Both the position numbers and the translations under genes were made by a program. From positions 434,001-498,000 of the forward strand of contig CBDBED010000001.1 in the NCBI GenBank assembly GCA_965204245.1: a stretch of 64,000 nt of DNA, in the 5' to 3' direction. The notes under the pieces were generated by a model that saw only the letters and a program-made list of their open reading frames with translations, had not been told where the DNA came from and did no database searches. This document shows, piece after piece, positions 62,535 through 64,000 of this stretch. Every line of letters starts with the position of its first letter. Position 1 is the first letter of the stretch. The DNA comes from JAAXIE01 sp965204245 (GTDB lineage Bacteria > Chloroflexota > Dehalococcoidia > Lucifugimonadales > JAAXIE01).

Positions 62535-63737
62535 TCAGTCTAGGATGACCAGAGGCGAGCGGACTCCCGGAGTCCGTCCCACCTGTCGTCCATGGGTGAG
62601 GGCTAGGGTGCGGTAGATGATGTGAGCGAACTTGGTGAAGGGCAGGTAAGTGAACAGCATGAAGTAGAACATGAGATGGAACATGTAGTTCCAGTAGGCG
62701 GCGGTAGCGAGTTCGCTGTAGCGCAGTATCTCGACCACGAAGCCAGTGATGGTGCAGGCATACAGTATGCCGACGAAGTACCAGTCGAAGTAGTTGGTGC
62801 GGCCCGCTTCGTCCTTTTTGGTCAGACGTCTCCAAGATACCCATGTGAGGCCGAAGAGGAGTAGGCCTCCGCCGAGGTTACCCAAAATCTTGATGGGGTC
62901 CCACGGGAGACGTGCCAGTTCCCAGCCGAGGATGGTGGAGTAGACGAAGGCCCCGGTGGTGGCGGCAAACAGCAGAAGGAAGCCCCACAGGATGCCAGCG
63001 TGGGCATGGCCGCGGGCCTTGTTCCGCTTGCAGAGGCGGAACAGACGGTGACTGAGGATGTCGTACATGGTGAGGACGAAACTGGTGATGAAGGGTTTTC
63101 GCTCCGCAGGCGGGTCGACCTCGTTGCTGCGTATACCCTTCCAAAAGCGCCGAGCACCCCATCCGCCGACCACCAAGGCGAATCCCAGCGAGACGATGGT
63201 GAAGATGTCGATCCAGATGTGGTCTATGAATTCCTTGAACAGGATGGGCCTGCCGAATTCGGCTACCAACTCGGCCTCGTCGGGGAAGTCGAGTCCGCCT
63301 TGGGGAATGACGTTGGCTGCCAACACCAACAACACGGTGAGAATCAAGGGTGGTATGAAGGCTATGGGAAGGTAGCGAAGATTCCCGGTGACCTTGGAGA
63401 AAACGTCGGGGAGCGAGTACTGCTCGATCTGATAATGGCGGAGCACCGCCATCAGGTCGCCGGGCTTGGCGTCACGGGGGCAGTGAATGGAGCACTCGTT
63501 GCATTGGTGGCAGAGCCAAGCGTCGCCGTCGGTCAGCAGTTTGTCGGTGAGGCCCCACTGGGCCCATACCATCTCCTTGCGGGGGAAGGCTTGGGTATCA
63601 GGGGTTTCGGGACAGACCACGGAGCAGGTGCCACACTGATAGCACCGCTGCATGTCGTCGGCGCCGAAAGCGAGTATCTTCCGGACCAACTCGCTATTGG
63701 GCTGGGTGGGCGTTCCTGCTGCTACATGACCTGCCAT
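62535..63737 (-). CDS. qmoC: QmoC-like membrane Fe-S oxidoreductase subunit
   Basis: A 400-residue protein. The N-terminus carries two 4Fe-4S motifs, CYQCGTCSVVCPETPD near residue 32 and CHQCNECSIHCPRDAKPGD near residue 76. About six membrane helices follow, including LRYLPIAFIPPLILTVLLVL, FTIVSLGFALVVGGW and AGILWGFLLLFAATTGAFV. This is the QmoC/HdrE-type plan: it passes electrons between quinone and QmoAB. It overlaps the MFS region and follows a qmoB-like gene. HdrC/DsrM types were considered; the neighbour supports Qmo. Confidence 0.88.
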   Translation of the reverse strand: MAGHVAAGTPTQPNSELVRKILAFGADDMQRCYQCGTCSVVCPETPDTQAFPRKEMVWAQWGLTDKLLTDGDAWLCHQCNECSIHCPRDAKPGDLMAVLRHYQIEQYSLPDVFSKVTGNLRYLPIAFIPPLILTVLLVLAANVIPQGGLDFPDEAELVAEFGRPILFKEFIDHIWIDIFTIVSLGFALVVGGWGARRFWKGIRSNEVDPPAERKPFITSFVLTMYDILSHRLFRLCKRNKARGHAHAGILWGFLLLFAATTGAFVYSTILGWELARLPWDPIKILGNLGGGLLLFGLTWVSWRRLTKKDEAGRTNYFDWYFVGILYACTITGFVVEILRYSELATAAYWNYMFHLMFYFMLFTYLPFTKFAHIIYRTLALTHGRQVGRTPGVRSPLVILD

Positions 63738-63760
63738 GACTAACTACACGGACGCCGCGG

Positions 63761-64000
63761 CTATATGAAGCCCTTGTAGGGGTTGGGGCCGATGGATTTC
63801 ATCTCTTCCACAAACTCGCTCACCAAATCGGGAAGCTGGTTGTAGTCAGTAATCTCCAGCTCCACCATCTTCACGCGCTCGGGTTCAAGCATCTGGCGGG
63901 TGAGGGTTTCCTGGATATTGGTCATGCGCCTCGTGGCGAGTTCGCTGCCATGGATGAAGTGGCACTGGTAGTCGTCGCCGGTCTTGCAGCCGAGAAGCAG
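63761..64000 (-). CDS. Hydrogenase iron-sulfur (MvhD-like) C-terminal part of a qmoB-like gene, partial
   Basis: Only the last 79 residues are inside the window; the gene runs off the right edge. They read LLLGCKTGDDYQCHFIHGSE, then TLTRQMLEPERVKMVELEIT and MKSIGPNPYKGFI, the end of an MvhD-type domain as found at the C-terminus of QmoB and HdrA fusions. It lies 23 bases upstream of qmoC. The reading frame is open to the edge. Confidence 0.82.
   Translation of the reverse strand: MLLGCKTGDDYQCHFIHGSELATRRMTNIQETLTRQMLEPERVKMVELEITDYNQLPDLVSEFVEEMKSIGPNPYKGFI

Overview
The window reads as a stretch of bacterial chromosome from an uncultured Chloroflexota, most likely of the Dehalococcoidia/SAR202 type. 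This is inferred from gene content and protein style, since no rRNA lies in the window. It is GC-rich and densely coded. Pointers are the mix of lutABC lactate oxidation, a thiolase with a DUF35 partner, LLM flavin oxidoreductase, family III CoA-transferase, cyclase-family hydrolase, Qmo-type membrane subunit, and a selenocysteine-type OsmC. I see no tRNA, rRNA, insertion sequence, prophage or CRISPR array.

Layout. 1-5750: a repeat array, a HigBA-like toxin-antitoxin pair, lutABC, a degenerate MNT/HEPN pair and a DUF192 lipoprotein. 5890-16030: mostly minus-strand metabolic genes (M16 peptidase, metallo-beta-lactamase-fold hydrolase, alpha/beta hydrolase, DUF35 plus thiolase, LLM oxidoreductase, and an NCS2 permease fused to an ATPase-like domain), with a plus-strand glycerate kinase. 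16250-17000: a promoter and a two-hairpin leader ahead of a NYN nuclease gene. 17000-26540 (minus): uvrA, an aspartic protease with a small partner, and a DNA-maintenance operon ybeY-dnaX-ybaB-recR-recO-biotin carrier. 26600-42800 (mostly plus): EF-G-like GTPase, MoxR ATPase, htpX, an altered epimerase, the OsmC selenoprotein (minus), lysA, holB, HNH nuclease (minus), prs, secA, a second repeat array and polX. 42800-51500: fmt, an AT-rich gap, dnaA, obg-nadD-pyrE, a DinB-like protein and gyrB. 51800-59730: an acyl-CoA-type catabolic operon (two MaoC hotdogs, aminotransferase, thioredoxin-like protein, CoA-transferase), then minus-strand oxidoreductase, esterase, cyclase and hisS. 59800-64000: a third repeat array, GIY-YIG nuclease, orphan HicB, MFS transporter, qmoC and the end of a qmoB-like gene.

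Main points for a second look. (1) The two short frames at 32231-32752 are one OsmC gene interrupted by a single in-frame TGA, exactly where OsmC proteins carry their first catalytic Cys. A hairpin with a GGU loop lies about 20 bases after the TGA, so this is very likely a selenoprotein. (2) Three separate intergenic arrays (1-141, 40079-40245, 59818-59997) combine the same three motifs: TGWSACA/TGTSWCA-type heptamers, CAGATACGAWTT and CGTAGCTG. The heptamer is GTGAC-type throughout the first array and GAGAC-type throughout the other two. (3) The leader before the NYN gene can fold either into an intrinsic terminator or into a competing helix. (4) Several enzymes have lost textbook catalytic residues (MNT nucleotidyltransferase, HEPN, SDR epimerase, Gfo/Idh protein).
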